From Oceanihabitans sp. 2_MG-2023 (GTDB taxonomy: Bacteria; Bacteroidota; Bacteroidia; Flavobacteriales; Flavobacteriaceae), in assembly GCF_030547245.1 (NCBI RefSeq), contig NZ_JAUOQT010000005.1, positions 124,001 to 188,000 of the forward strand: a stretch of DNA of 64,000 nucleotides, given 5' to 3'. Shown one piece after another: positions 8,334 through 16,878 of the stretch. Both the position numbers and the translations under genes were made by a program. How positions within the stretch are numbered: position 1 is the stretch's first letter; each line of letters begins with the position of its first letter. A model generated the notes under the pieces. That model did no database searches and was not told the origin of the DNA. It saw only the letters and a list, made by a program, of their open reading frames with translations.

Positions 8334-9278
8334 TTGAGTAAAAGTAAGAATCCTGTCGTTAGTATTTGTATGATAACTTATGGTCATGAAGCTTTTATTA
8401 AACAAGCTATTGAAAGTGTATTAATGCAACATACTAATTTTGATTTTGAATTAATTATTGCTGATGATTGCTCTCCAGATAACACAAAACGAGTTGTTGA
8501 AGAGATTCAAAATTCTAATAATAAAGGAGATTGTATAGTATATTATAGACATTTGAAAAATAAAGGAGTGATGGCCAATTTTGCATTTGCTTTAAATAAA
8601 TGCCAAGGGAAATATATTGCTCTTTTAGAAGGTGATGATTATTGGGTAGATGAATTGAAATTACAAAAACAATTTGATTTTTTAGAACATAATACAGATT
8701 ATGTTTTGTCTTGCCATAATGCTAGTGTTTTAGATGAAAACGGACTGGTTATAAATGACTCTCTGTTAGAAGCTAATAGGCAATTAGATTTTACAGGCGA
8801 AGAACTTATGATAGGAAGACATATAGTTACATTGTCTATGTGTTTTAGAAATGTAATAAAAGAATTTCCAGAAAGTTTTTTGAAATGTATAAATGGAGAT
8901 ACTTTGTTAGTATCTATGCTTGGTGAGTACGGTGGTTCAAAATTTCAAAGCGAATTAAAAAATGGGGTATATAGAATACACGCTGGAGGTGTCTGGAGTG
9001 CTATGCAAGAATCAAAAAGAATTAAAGAAAAAAATAAAACATTCTATTATCAATTTAAATATTTTAAATCTAAAGGAAACAAAAAAGTAAAAAATACTTT
9101 ATTTAAAAAATATTTTAGCGCCAGTAAAAGTTTAATGAAATTATTGTGGGATTCAAATGCTTACTTACAGGCTATAAAGTTATATCTTAAAATATATTTT
9201 AACTGTATTAGAAATGGTTACATTAGAAAATCATTTCAGATAACTAAGTTTTTTTTTACTACAACATTAAAAATATAA
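8334..9278 (+). CDS. Glycosyltransferase family 2
   Basis: A 314-residue GT-A enzyme. It opens with VSICMITYGHE, has the nucleotide-binding acidic pair in ADDCSPDN (Asp44/Asp45) and EGDDYW at 99-104, the DXD-like metal site. No membrane segment is evident, so it probably acts at the inner face of the cytoplasmic membrane on lipid-linked sugar. The start is TTG, since a stop lies three codons upstream and the next ATG would cut into the first beta strand. It closely resembles the GT2 at 15970-16830 in order of motifs (VSICMI, ELIIA-DCS, EGDDYW), suggesting duplication within the locus. Donor and acceptor unknown. Confidence 0.85.
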   Translation: MSKSKNPVVSICMITYGHEAFIKQAIESVLMQHTNFDFELIIADDCSPDNTKRVVEEIQNSNNKGDCIVYYRHLKNKGVMANFAFALNKCQGKYIALLEGDDYWVDELKLQKQFDFLEHNTDYVLSCHNASVLDENGLVINDSLLEANRQLDFTGEELMIGRHIVTLSMCFRNVIKEFPESFLKCINGDTLLVSMLGEYGGSKFQSELKNGVYRIHAGGVWSAMQESKRIKEKNKTFYYQFKYFKSKGNKKVKNTLFKKYFSASKSLMKLLWDSNAYLQAIKLYLKIYFNCIRNGYIRKSFQITKFFFTTTLKI

Positions 9279-9356
9279 ATCATCATATGAAATCAATTGT
9301 TTCTAAAAAAACAAACAAACTATGGGTGTAATTAATTTTCGAAAGATTAAAGATGT

Positions 9357-9364
9357 TAACTTTG
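9357..9364 (+). promoter_or_regulatory. Candidate -7 box before methyltransferase
   Basis: TAACTTTG matches TAnnTTTG and ends 7 bases before the ATG at 9372, so a transcript from it would be nearly leaderless. -33 region is only T-rich. The same octamer occurs at 8152. Confidence 0.35.
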
Positions 9365-9371
9365 TGCTATA

Positions 9372-10106
9372 ATGAAAAATTTTATAATAAAACACCTGCC
9401 AGAAGTTCTTGTCGATTTCATTAAATTAAAACGTAAAGCTTCAAAGAAAAAAAAACAATCCGCAAAAGAGGTTTTTACTAATATAAAAGATTCAAACCAT
9501 TGGAGTAGTGTAGAAAGTGTTTCTGGTGATGGTTCAGAGTTGTCAGTAACTATTGATTTAAGAAATGGACTAGAGGAAATAATTAAAGAAAAGAAAATAA
9601 AATCCATATTAGATATTCCATGTGGAGATTTTAATTGGATGAAAGAAGTAGATCTTCATGGTGTTAATTATACGGGAGGTGATATTGTATCTTCTCTCAT
9701 ATTAAAAAATAAGGAACAATTTTCTAAAAGTAATATCACATTTGCAGATTTAGATTTAATTACTAGTCAATTGCCGCAAGTAGATTTAGTTTTTTGTAGA
9801 GATTGTTTAGTACATTTATCCTATAAGGATATTTATAAAGCTTTAAAAAATATAAAGAGTAGTAAAAGTAAATATGTTTTACTAACCTCATTTGTAAAAA
9901 CAGAAAAAAATAAAGATATTTTAACTGGTGAATGGCGGAAATTAAACTTAGAAGCTGCACCATTTTTTTTAGGAGAACCATTACATATTATTGATGAAAA
10001 GTATTTTAAAAAGGAAATGAAATATGCAGATAAATCGATGTGTCTTTGGCGAGTAGAAGACATTAAATTACCATTTATGCTTAGATGCTATTCTTGGATT
10101 ATTTAA
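9372..10106 (+). CDS. SAM-dependent methyltransferase
   Basis: A 244-residue class I methyltransferase. SAM motif I is ILDIPCGDFNW (residues 79-89), followed by an acidic beta-2 end (GGDIV) and the motif FCRDCLVHLSYKDI typical of the glycan- or peptide-acting group. It probably adds a methyl group to a sugar of this polysaccharide, though the substrate cannot be read from sequence. The first 35 residues are very basic. It lies between two glycosyltransferase genes, 13 bases ahead of the next start. Confidence 0.75.
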   Translation: MKNFIIKHLPEVLVDFIKLKRKASKKKKQSAKEVFTNIKDSNHWSSVESVSGDGSELSVTIDLRNGLEEIIKEKKIKSILDIPCGDFNWMKEVDLHGVNYTGGDIVSSLILKNKEQFSKSNITFADLDLITSQLPQVDLVFCRDCLVHLSYKDIYKALKNIKSSKSKYVLLTSFVKTEKNKDILTGEWRKLNLEAAPFFLGEPLHIIDEKYFKKEMKYADKSMCLWRVEDIKLPFMLRCYSWII

Positions 10107-10119
10107 TACAAGCTTATTT

Positions 10120-11226
10120 TTGAATAAAATTAAAACATTTCAGCTTTTTGAAACGTATGGTGAACAATATCAACCATACATACCTCCTGTAATAGAAGCT
10201 TTAAAGCAAAATAAAATGTTAGATGTATCTGTGGTAGCTTTTAATAAGTCTTCCACAACTGCAGATATCATTATTCCGTCTTATAGAGAAAGAAGATTTA
10301 AAGAAAAACTATATGCTTTAACAAATCGGTCAAAATTAAATTATTTAGAAATTATAAGCTTAAAACAAAAGGTTGATATTATTCATATTCAACAATCTTA
10401 TATGTTCTCTAAGGTGTATAATATATTGCAATTACCAAAAGAGAATAGGCCAAAAATTGTTATTACGCTTCGCGGAGGAGATACTTATGTAAAACCTTGG
10501 TATATAAAAAAATGGCAAGATTTTTATACTCACTATGGCAAATTAATAGATGCATTTGTAGTTATGAGTATTCATCAAAAAGAATATTTGCACACAAAAT
10601 GGAAAATACCATTAAATAATATTCATGTTATTCCAATATCTTTTGGTGAAGCTTTTCCTGTTTCCGAAAAAAAAACAGAAACTACTATTTTAAAAGTAGT
10701 CTCGGCTTATAGGATGTGTTGGGAAAAAAATATAGAAGGCAATTTAAGGGTTGTTAAACTTTTAAAAGAACAACAAATACCGGTGCAATATGAGATTTAT
10801 GGAGGAGGAGCAGATACAGGTCAGGTTTACTATTTAATAGATAAATATAATTTAAGCGATTGTGTAACCTACTTTGGTAGTGTGCGTAATAAGGAACTCA
10901 AAAAACGTTTAATTGCAAATGATTTCTATTTACAATTAAGTCATTCCGAATCTTTAGGAATGTCTGTTATTGAAGCTCAAGCTCAGGGACTTCCTGCCGT
11001 TGTTTCTAATAGTGATGGTTTACCAGAGGTTGTTTTAGATGCTAAAACAGGATTTTGTGTTTCACCTAATGATATAGCATCAGCAGCATCGCATCTTATT
11101 TATTTATGGAAACATCCTAAAATATATAAAGAGTTTTCAAAAGAAGCAATTCTTTATAGTCATAAAAACTTCAATATTAACAAAGAAGTGAAAAGTCTTA
11201 AGGGGCTGTATTGTAGTTTGTTGTAG
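10120..11226 (+). CDS. Glycosyltransferase family 4
   Basis: A 368-residue GT-B retaining glycosyltransferase. The C-terminal half has the donor-binding E-x7-E motif (Glu277 and Glu285 in SESLGMSVIE) followed by GLPAVVSNSDGLPEVV. The N-terminal acceptor domain begins IKTFQLFETYGEQY. The start is TTG; the frame stays open upstream, but no ATG, GTG or TTG occurs before the next stop. Soluble and probably membrane-associated. Sugar specificity unknown. Confidence 0.83.
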   Translation: MNKIKTFQLFETYGEQYQPYIPPVIEALKQNKMLDVSVVAFNKSSTTADIIIPSYRERRFKEKLYALTNRSKLNYLEIISLKQKVDIIHIQQSYMFSKVYNILQLPKENRPKIVITLRGGDTYVKPWYIKKWQDFYTHYGKLIDAFVVMSIHQKEYLHTKWKIPLNNIHVIPISFGEAFPVSEKKTETTILKVVSAYRMCWEKNIEGNLRVVKLLKEQQIPVQYEIYGGGADTGQVYYLIDKYNLSDCVTYFGSVRNKELKKRLIANDFYLQLSHSESLGMSVIEAQAQGLPAVVSNSDGLPEVVLDAKTGFCVSPNDIASAASHLIYLWKHPKIYKEFSKEAILYSHKNFNINKEVKSLKGLYCSLL

Positions 11227-11383
11227 GTTTTAACTAAGGCTTATAAATACTTTGGTTAGTATTGACTAATACTGATGCCACGAGAAATAAAAAGGAATCT
11301 ATTAATGCAGTTAGATAATTTTAATTCTTTTCTTAAAAAACTTATCGATTTCTTATATTAGCCCTAATCAAAAAAAATAGACA

Positions 11384-12247
11384 TTGGGTAAATTAAATGA
11401 TGATAAATGGCTCTATACCATTTCGTCTAAGCGTAAATTAATAGATTTCAATTTTAAAGAAATTTGGCGTTATAGAGATTTGTTAGTGCTATTTGTAAAA
11501 CGAGATGTAATTACCGTATATAAGCAAACGATATTGGGGCCTTTATGGTATCTTATTCAGCCACTATTTACAGCTATTACATTTACATTAATATTTAATA
11601 AAGTTGCTAATATTGAAACAGGAACAGTTCCTCCATTTTTGTTCAATCTAGCTGGAATTTCTATTTGGGGTTATTTTAATTCCTGTTTAAATGCTACTTC
11701 CGATACATTTAAAAGCAATGCAGGTATTTTTGGAAAAGTATATTTTCCACGAATTATTGTACCTCTTTCTGTTATTATCTCTAATTTAGTGAAGTTTGGA
11801 ATTCAATTAATAATTTTTATTGTTTTTTATATATATTATTATTTTAACGACGCAGCAATACACTTCGATTCTAGTATTGTGTTTTTTCCTTTATTAGTAA
11901 TTCTTATGGGGTTATTTGGTCTAGGAATAGGAATGATTATCTCTAGCTTGGTAACTAAATATCGAGACTTAAAGTTTTTAGTTGGTTTTGGTTTACAACT
12001 ATTAATGTATATTTCTGCTGTAATGTATCCTTTAGCTTTAATGCGTGAAAAACTACCTAGAATAGCTTGGCTTGTAGAGTATAATCCACTAGCTTATATT
12101 ATTGAAACAGCACGTTTTATGCTTTTAGGGACAGGAACATTTAGTTGGTTTGGTATATTATATACAATAGTTATGACCTTTTTAATTTTGTTTTTTGGTA
12201 TTATTATTTTTAACCGAACAGAAAAAACATTCATAGATACGGTTTAG
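11384..12247 (+). CDS. wzm: Polysaccharide ABC exporter permease, Wzm type
   Basis: A 287-residue ABC-2 permease with about six membrane helices. The N-terminal amphipathic entry LLVLFVKRDVITVYKQTILGPLW is typical of Wzm/RfbA/KpsM-type O-antigen and teichoic acid exporters. It pairs with the Wzt-like ATPase 105 bases downstream and would move lipid-linked glycan from the inner to the outer face of the cytoplasmic membrane. The start is TTG at 11384. A TATATTAG sequence at 11354-11361 is one mismatch from the -7 consensus. A membrane permease of this kind next to Wza/Wzc is common in Bacteroidota. Confidence 0.9.
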   Translation: MGKLNDDKWLYTISSKRKLIDFNFKEIWRYRDLLVLFVKRDVITVYKQTILGPLWYLIQPLFTAITFTLIFNKVANIETGTVPPFLFNLAGISIWGYFNSCLNATSDTFKSNAGIFGKVYFPRIIVPLSVIISNLVKFGIQLIIFIVFYIYYYFNDAAIHFDSSIVFFPLLVILMGLFGLGIGMIISSLVTKYRDLKFLVGFGLQLLMYISAVMYPLALMREKLPRIAWLVEYNPLAYIIETARFMLLGTGTFSWFGILYTIVMTFLILFFGIIIFNRTEKTFIDTV

Positions 12248-12249
12248 TT

Positions 12250-12340
12250 AGTGAATAGTGAATAGTGAATAGTGAAAATGGGAGAAGTGAAAAGTGAAAA
12301 GTGATTAGTAGTTTCACACCTCACAATTTGCAACTCACAA
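12250..12340. repeat. Heptad repeat tract between wzm and wzt
   Basis: Four tandem AGTGAAW units (12250-12277), a short break, then three more (12286-12306). The right part (about 12312-12340) reads on the minus strand as heptads of the TTGTGAG type, with CTCACAA at 12320 and 12334, 14 bases apart. The tract occupies nearly the whole 105-base gap. Confidence 0.8.
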
Positions 12341-12352
12341 AAATAATAAAGA

Positions 12353-13615
12353 ATGAGTGTCATTTTAAAAGCTGAAAATATAAGTAAACAGTACCGACTA
12401 GGCCTTGTAGGTACAGGGACATTAAGTCATGATTTAAATCGTTGGTGGCATCGTGTTAGAGGTAAAGAAGATCCGTTTTTAAAAGTAGGAGCTCTCAACG
12501 ATAGAAGCATTAAAGCAGATAGTGATTATGTTTGGGCGTTACAAGACATTAACTTTAAGGTTAAGGAAGGTGAGGTTTTAGGTATTATAGGGAAAAATGG
12601 AGCAGGAAAATCAACACTACTAAAAATTCTATCAAGAGTTACTGCTCCAACAACAGGAGAGATAAAAACAAAAGGACGAATTGCTTCTTTATTGGAAGTA
12701 GGAACTGGTTTTCATCCAGAACTAACAGGACGAGAAAATATATATCTAAATGGTGCTATTTTAGGAATGAATAAAGCCGAAATAAAAGCCAAAGAAGAAG
12801 AAATTATCGAATTTTCTGGTTGTGCTCGTTATGTAGATACACCTGTAAAACGCTATAGTTCTGGTATGCGTGTGCGCTTGGCCTTTGCCGTTGCGGCCTT
12901 TTTAGAACCTGATATTTTAGTGATTGATGAGGTTTTGGCCGTTGGAGATGCCGAATTTCAAAAAAAAGCTATAGGTAAAATGCAAGATATAAGTAAAGGG
13001 GATGGTAGAACTGTTTTGTTTGTTAGTCATAATATGGCTGCAGTAAAAAGTTTATGCACAAGAGCTATTGTGTTAGAAAATGGAACTTCCGTTTTTGAAG
13101 GCAATACAGACCAAGCAATACAGTTTTATTTAACTGCAGATAATCAAAAAGGATCTAGTTGTATTCGTTATTTTGATTCTTCTAATTTTGATACAGAAAA
13201 ATGCTTAGTAAAGCATATAGGGGTAAAGGCTAAAATAAAAGATTTTAATGCACCAATTACTAGAGAAGATGTCATTCTTTTTCAAACAGAAATAGAAAAA
13301 TTTGATACTAGTTACATAACAGTTGTATTTATGATTAAAAATGAAGCAGGTGAAATCGTTCTGGTTACTAATTCCGAATTAGGAGAAAAAACACTTAACT
13401 TTAAAGGAAATAAAAAACTGGAAATGCAAATACCTTCCCATTTTTTTAATGAAGGTGTTTTCTATGTAGATATGATGGTAACAGACACAAAAAAACCATT
13501 GTTTCATGAAAAAGATGTCATTAATTTTTCAATCATACAAGAAGAAAAGAATTTAGGAGATTGGATGGGAAAATCTCCAGGTTATTTTAAACCTAAGTTT
13601 ATATGGAAGGGTTAA
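12353..13615 (+). CDS. wzt: Polysaccharide ABC exporter ATPase with C-terminal glycan-binding domain, Wzt type
   Basis: A 420-residue ATPase. Walker A GKNGAGKST at 80-88, the family's GTGFHPELTGREN at 117-129, signature YSSGM at 168-172, Walker B ILVIDE at 188-193 and the switch His226 are all present. Beyond about residue 265 a beta-rich Wzt C-terminal domain follows; in characterised O-antigen systems it recognises the terminal modification of the chain, tying export to chain completion. It overlaps the sulfotransferase gene by 13 bases, which makes sulfation or another end-modification an attractive but unproven export signal. Confidence 0.92.
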   Translation: MSVILKAENISKQYRLGLVGTGTLSHDLNRWWHRVRGKEDPFLKVGALNDRSIKADSDYVWALQDINFKVKEGEVLGIIGKNGAGKSTLLKILSRVTAPTTGEIKTKGRIASLLEVGTGFHPELTGRENIYLNGAILGMNKAEIKAKEEEIIEFSGCARYVDTPVKRYSSGMRVRLAFAVAAFLEPDILVIDEVLAVGDAEFQKKAIGKMQDISKGDGRTVLFVSHNMAAVKSLCTRAIVLENGTSVFEGNTDQAIQFYLTADNQKGSSCIRYFDSSNFDTEKCLVKHIGVKAKIKDFNAPITREDVILFQTEIEKFDTSYITVVFMIKNEAGEIVLVTNSELGEKTLNFKGNKKLEMQIPSHFFNEGVFYVDMMVTDTKKPLFHEKDVINFSIIQEEKNLGDWMGKSPGYFKPKFIWKG

Positions 13616-14262
13616 AAAAAATAATAAATAAAAACGAAGCTAAGGTTTTTTGTATAGGATTTAATAAAACAGGAACCACATCTTTAGAAGCTGTTTTAAA
13701 AGGTTTTGGTTATAATATTGGTGACCAAACTATAGGAGAAACTTTAATAAAAAGTTGGTATCATAGAGATTTTAAAGATATTATCAAACTATCAAAAACA
13801 GCTACAGCTTTTCAAGACGTACCTTACTCTCTACCTTATACCTACCTGTTTTTAGATAGGTATTTTAAAAACGCAAAATTTATATTAACAGAAAGAGATA
13901 GTGCAGAACAATGGTATAAATCGATTGTTAAATACCATTCCAAATTATGGTCAAACGGTGTTAAAGCACCAACAACAGAGCAATTAAAAAATGGAAACTA
14001 TAGATATAAGGGGTTTGCTTACGATTATATGCGATTTGTATATGGTGAAATTGTAGAAACCAACCCTTATCATAAAGAAACTTTAATAGAAGCCTATACA
14101 AACCATAACCAAAGTGTAAAAGCCTATTTTGAAAGTCGTCCAGAAAAATTATTAACCATAAATATTTCTAATGCTTCAGATTATGGTAAATTATGTGCGT
14201 TTTTAAATAAACCGCAAAGTAGAGAAGATTTTCCATGGGAGAATAAAACAACCATTTTATGA
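13603..14262 (+). CDS. Sulfotransferase family protein
   Basis: A 219-residue protein with the 5'-phosphosulfate-binding loop GFNKTGTTS at residues 19-27 and a later FILTERD segment (near residue 96) matching the 3'-phosphate-binding R/S region of PAPS-dependent sulfotransferases. It would transfer sulfate from PAPS to a sugar hydroxyl. The start overlaps wzt by 13 bases, and the stop overlaps the aminotransferase by 4, so translation is probably coupled. Marine bacteria often make sulfated polysaccharides. The acceptor is unknown. Confidence 0.78.
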   Translation: MEGLKKIINKNEAKVFCIGFNKTGTTSLEAVLKGFGYNIGDQTIGETLIKSWYHRDFKDIIKLSKTATAFQDVPYSLPYTYLFLDRYFKNAKFILTERDSAEQWYKSIVKYHSKLWSNGVKAPTTEQLKNGNYRYKGFAYDYMRFVYGEIVETNPYHKETLIEAYTNHNQSVKAYFESRPEKLLTINISNASDYGKLCAFLNKPQSREDFPWENKTTIL

Positions 14263-15329
14263 TTCATGTAACCAAAACATTTTTACCACCACAAAAAGAG
14301 TATCAAGATATTTTGCATCGTGCTTGGCAAACAGGTTGGATGACTAACAGAGGTGTTTTAGTGAAAGAATTAGAAGCATCCCTAAAACAGTATTTAAATA
14401 CACCAAATATTATAGCAATGACTAATGGCACATTGCCATTACAAATAGCCATAAAAGCTTTGGGACTAAAAGGTGAAATTATTACGACTCCTTTTAGTTA
14501 TGTAGCTACAACCTCTAGTATTGTTTGGGAAAATTGCACACCAATTTTTGTAGATATTCATCCCGAGTATTTAACAATAGACGAATCCAAAATTGAAGCA
14601 GCAATTACACCAAATACTTCAGGGATACTAGCAACCCATGTTTTTGGCAATCCATGCCATGTGGAAGCCATAGAAAAAATAGCATTTAAACACAACTTAA
14701 AAGTTATTTACGATGCAGCGCATTGTTTTGGTATGCAATACAAAGGAGAATCTATATTTAATTTGGGAGATGTAAGTACTTGTAGTTTTCACGCTACAAA
14801 ATTATTTCATACCGGAGAAGGTGGTGCTTTGTTTTGTAAAGAAACCTATTTTAAGAAAATGTATTCACACCATAATTTTGGTCATGATGGTCCCGAGAAC
14901 TTTCATAGTTTGGGTGTAAATGCTAAAATGAGTGAGCCTCAAGCAGCAATGGGTTTGGCTGTTTTACCTTATATGGAAACAATAATTAATTCAAGAAAAA
15001 AAGTAGTAGATGTTTACAATAAAGCATTTAAAAATTCAAGTTTACAAGTACTTAGAATAAGGGAGCATACCAAATGGAATTATAGTTATTTTCCAGTAAT
15101 TTTTGAAAGCGAAACCCAATTATTAAAAGTAATAGAAGCGTTAAATAATCATTCAGTTTTTCCGAGACGTTATTTTTTCCCTTCTTTAAATACGCTTCCA
15201 TATGTTAATAGTGAGTCTATGCCCATTTCAGAAAGTATCGCTTCAAGAATTATTTGTTTGCCATTATTTGTAGGTTTACAAGAGAAAGATTTAGAAACTA
15301 TTATTAATGTAATACAAACAAATTTATGA
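14259..15329 (+). CDS. DegT/DnrJ/EryC1 family PLP aminotransferase
   Basis: A 356-residue sugar aminotransferase. The PLP-binding Lys181 lies in SFHATK, with the ring-contacting Asp152 in YDAAHCFG and the GTG-like NGTLPLQ segment at 56-62. Members add an amino group to a keto-sugar nucleotide. The next gene, overlapping by 4 bases (ATGA), encodes a NeuD-like acyltransferase, so an N-acylated amino sugar is the likely outcome. The keto substrate needs a 4,6-dehydratase or oxidase, and none is encoded in this window, so it must come from elsewhere. Confidence 0.87.
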   Translation: MIHVTKTFLPPQKEYQDILHRAWQTGWMTNRGVLVKELEASLKQYLNTPNIIAMTNGTLPLQIAIKALGLKGEIITTPFSYVATTSSIVWENCTPIFVDIHPEYLTIDESKIEAAITPNTSGILATHVFGNPCHVEAIEKIAFKHNLKVIYDAAHCFGMQYKGESIFNLGDVSTCSFHATKLFHTGEGGALFCKETYFKKMYSHHNFGHDGPENFHSLGVNAKMSEPQAAMGLAVLPYMETIINSRKKVVDVYNKAFKNSSLQVLRIREHTKWNYSYFPVIFESETQLLKVIEALNNHSVFPRRYFFPSLNTLPYVNSESMPISESIASRIICLPLFVGLQEKDLETIINVIQTNL

Positions 15330-15967
15330 TAGTAATAGGAGCTAAAGGATTTGCAAAAGAAGTATTAGAAGTTCTATACCATCAAGAAATTATACCATTA
15401 AAGGATTTGATTTTTTTTGATAATGTCACACAAAATGGACCAGATTTACTATATAATACATACCCAATCTTAAAATCATATTTAGAAGTGAGTACGTATT
15501 TTAAAAACACGAATAATACTTTTACTATTGGAATTGGAAATCCATATTTAAGAAATAAACTAGCTGTAAAATTTAAGGAACTAGGAGGCGAATTAGTTTC
15601 TACAATTAGTGCTAAAGCAGAAATAGGAAGGCATAATGTGATCATTGGTAAAGGTTGTAATATTTTATGTCAAAGTGTGATATCTAATGATGTTACTATA
15701 GGTGAAGGAGTTATTATATATTTCAATGCTTTAATTACACATGATGTTACGATTGGGGACTATGTTGAAGTTTCACCAAATGCTGTGCTTTTAGGGCATT
15801 GTGAAATTGGTGATTTTTCTCAGATTGGTAGTGGAGCAACTATTTTAAATGGTGTTAAAATAGGTAAAGGCGTTGTCGTTGCAGCAGGAGCTGTTGTAAC
15901 AAAAAATGTTCCTAACAACTGTATGGTAGCGGGTGTGCCAGCTGTAATAAAAAAAATGTTTAATTAG
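15326..15967 (+). CDS. NeuD/PglD-type sugar acyltransferase
   Basis: A 213-residue protein with a short Rossmann-like N-terminus (MIVIGAKGFAKEVLE) and a left-handed beta-helix of hexapeptide repeats from about residue 95 (IGRHNVIIGKGCNI and later IGEGVIIY, IGDYVEV, IGDFSQIG, IGKGVVV). This is the arrangement of NeuD and PglD, trimeric acetyl-CoA-dependent enzymes acting on sialic acids or 4-amino sugar nucleotides. The catalytic-type His lies in ALITHDVTIG. It overlaps the aminotransferase gene by 4 bases, which supports PglD-like N-acylation. Confidence 0.85.
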   Translation: MIVIGAKGFAKEVLEVLYHQEIIPLKDLIFFDNVTQNGPDLLYNTYPILKSYLEVSTYFKNTNNTFTIGIGNPYLRNKLAVKFKELGGELVSTISAKAEIGRHNVIIGKGCNILCQSVISNDVTIGEGVIIYFNALITHDVTIGDYVEVSPNAVLLGHCEIGDFSQIGSGATILNGVKIGKGVVVAAGAVVTKNVPNNCMVAGVPAVIKKMFN

Positions 15968-15969
15968 AT

Positions 15970-16830
15970 ATGAGCAATTTACCAGTTGTGAGTATTTGTA
16001 TGATTGTTTATAATCAGGAACAATATATTATTCAAGCGATTCAAGGTGTTTTAAATCAGGAAGTTGATTTTAATATAGAATTAATTATAGCAAATGATTG
16101 TTCTACAGACAATACAGATGAAAAAATTTCTGAAATAATTAAACAACATCCTAAAAGTAATCTAATAAAATATTTTAATCACGAAAATAATTTAGGCATG
16201 ATGCCAAATTTTGCTTTTGCATTACAACAATGTAAAGGAAAATTTATTGCGCTATGTGAAGGAGATGATTATTGGACAGATCCTTTAAAACTTAAAAAGC
16301 AAGTAGATTTTTTAAACACTAATAAAGAGATCAATATTTGTTTTCATAGAGCTAATGTTTTAAAAAGGGATGCCAAATATATCCATCCTATTCCTGAGCC
16401 ATATCAAGAAAAAAAATTTCAGTTTATAGAATTATTAAAACATTATAATTTTATTACAACAGCAAGTGTTGTATTTAGAAAGCCAGAAAAATTGGAGTTT
16501 CCAAAATGGTTTTATAGAGTCCCTTTTGGTGATTTAAGCTTATACAAATTACTTTCTAAAGAGGCAGATATAATGTGCATAAACCAAGTAATGAGTGTGT
16601 ATAGAAAACATGAAAAAGGCGCATATTCTGGTATAGATAAATTGAAAGTAAAACAAAATTTTTTAAAATTTTATACAATAATCTACCCTTTTTTAAATAA
16701 AAAAGAACAAGAAGTTGTAATCGCCAAAAAAAGAAGTACTCAAATAAATATTTCGAAATTAAAGTTTCCAAATAAACCTTTTTTACGGAAAGCCTATATT
16801 ATGTATCTTCGCTATATACAATTAGACTAA
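15970..16830 (+). CDS. Glycosyltransferase family 2
   Basis: A 286-residue GT-A enzyme, starting 2 bases after the acyltransferase gene. Motifs: VSICMIVYNQE at 7-17, ANDCSTDN at 41-48, EGDDYW at 97-102. The overall plan matches the GT2 at 8334-9278, including KKQVDFLNTN after the DXD-like motif, so the two are likely paralogues with diverged acceptor regions. No membrane helix. Specificity unknown. Confidence 0.85.
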   Translation: MSNLPVVSICMIVYNQEQYIIQAIQGVLNQEVDFNIELIIANDCSTDNTDEKISEIIKQHPKSNLIKYFNHENNLGMMPNFAFALQQCKGKFIALCEGDDYWTDPLKLKKQVDFLNTNKEINICFHRANVLKRDAKYIHPIPEPYQEKKFQFIELLKHYNFITTASVVFRKPEKLEFPKWFYRVPFGDLSLYKLLSKEADIMCINQVMSVYRKHEKGAYSGIDKLKVKQNFLKFYTIIYPFLNKKEQEVVIAKKRSTQINISKLKFPNKPFLRKAYIMYLRYIQLD

Positions 16831-16878
16831 TTAAATATTTTCATATTAGCATTATAAATTAAATGCTCAAAAATTTAA

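Noticed and set aside
9287-9331. 14-codon ORF before the methyltransferase
   Set aside because: Too short, no promoter ahead of it, and the -7 box at 9357 lies after it.
11262-11277. AGTATT-GACT-AATACT hairpin after the GT4 gene at 10120
   Set aside because: Only six base pairs, AT-rich, and no T-run; not a credible terminator.
12250-12340. Heptad tract as a CRISPR-like array
   Set aside because: Units are seven bases with no spacers and no cas genes nearby.
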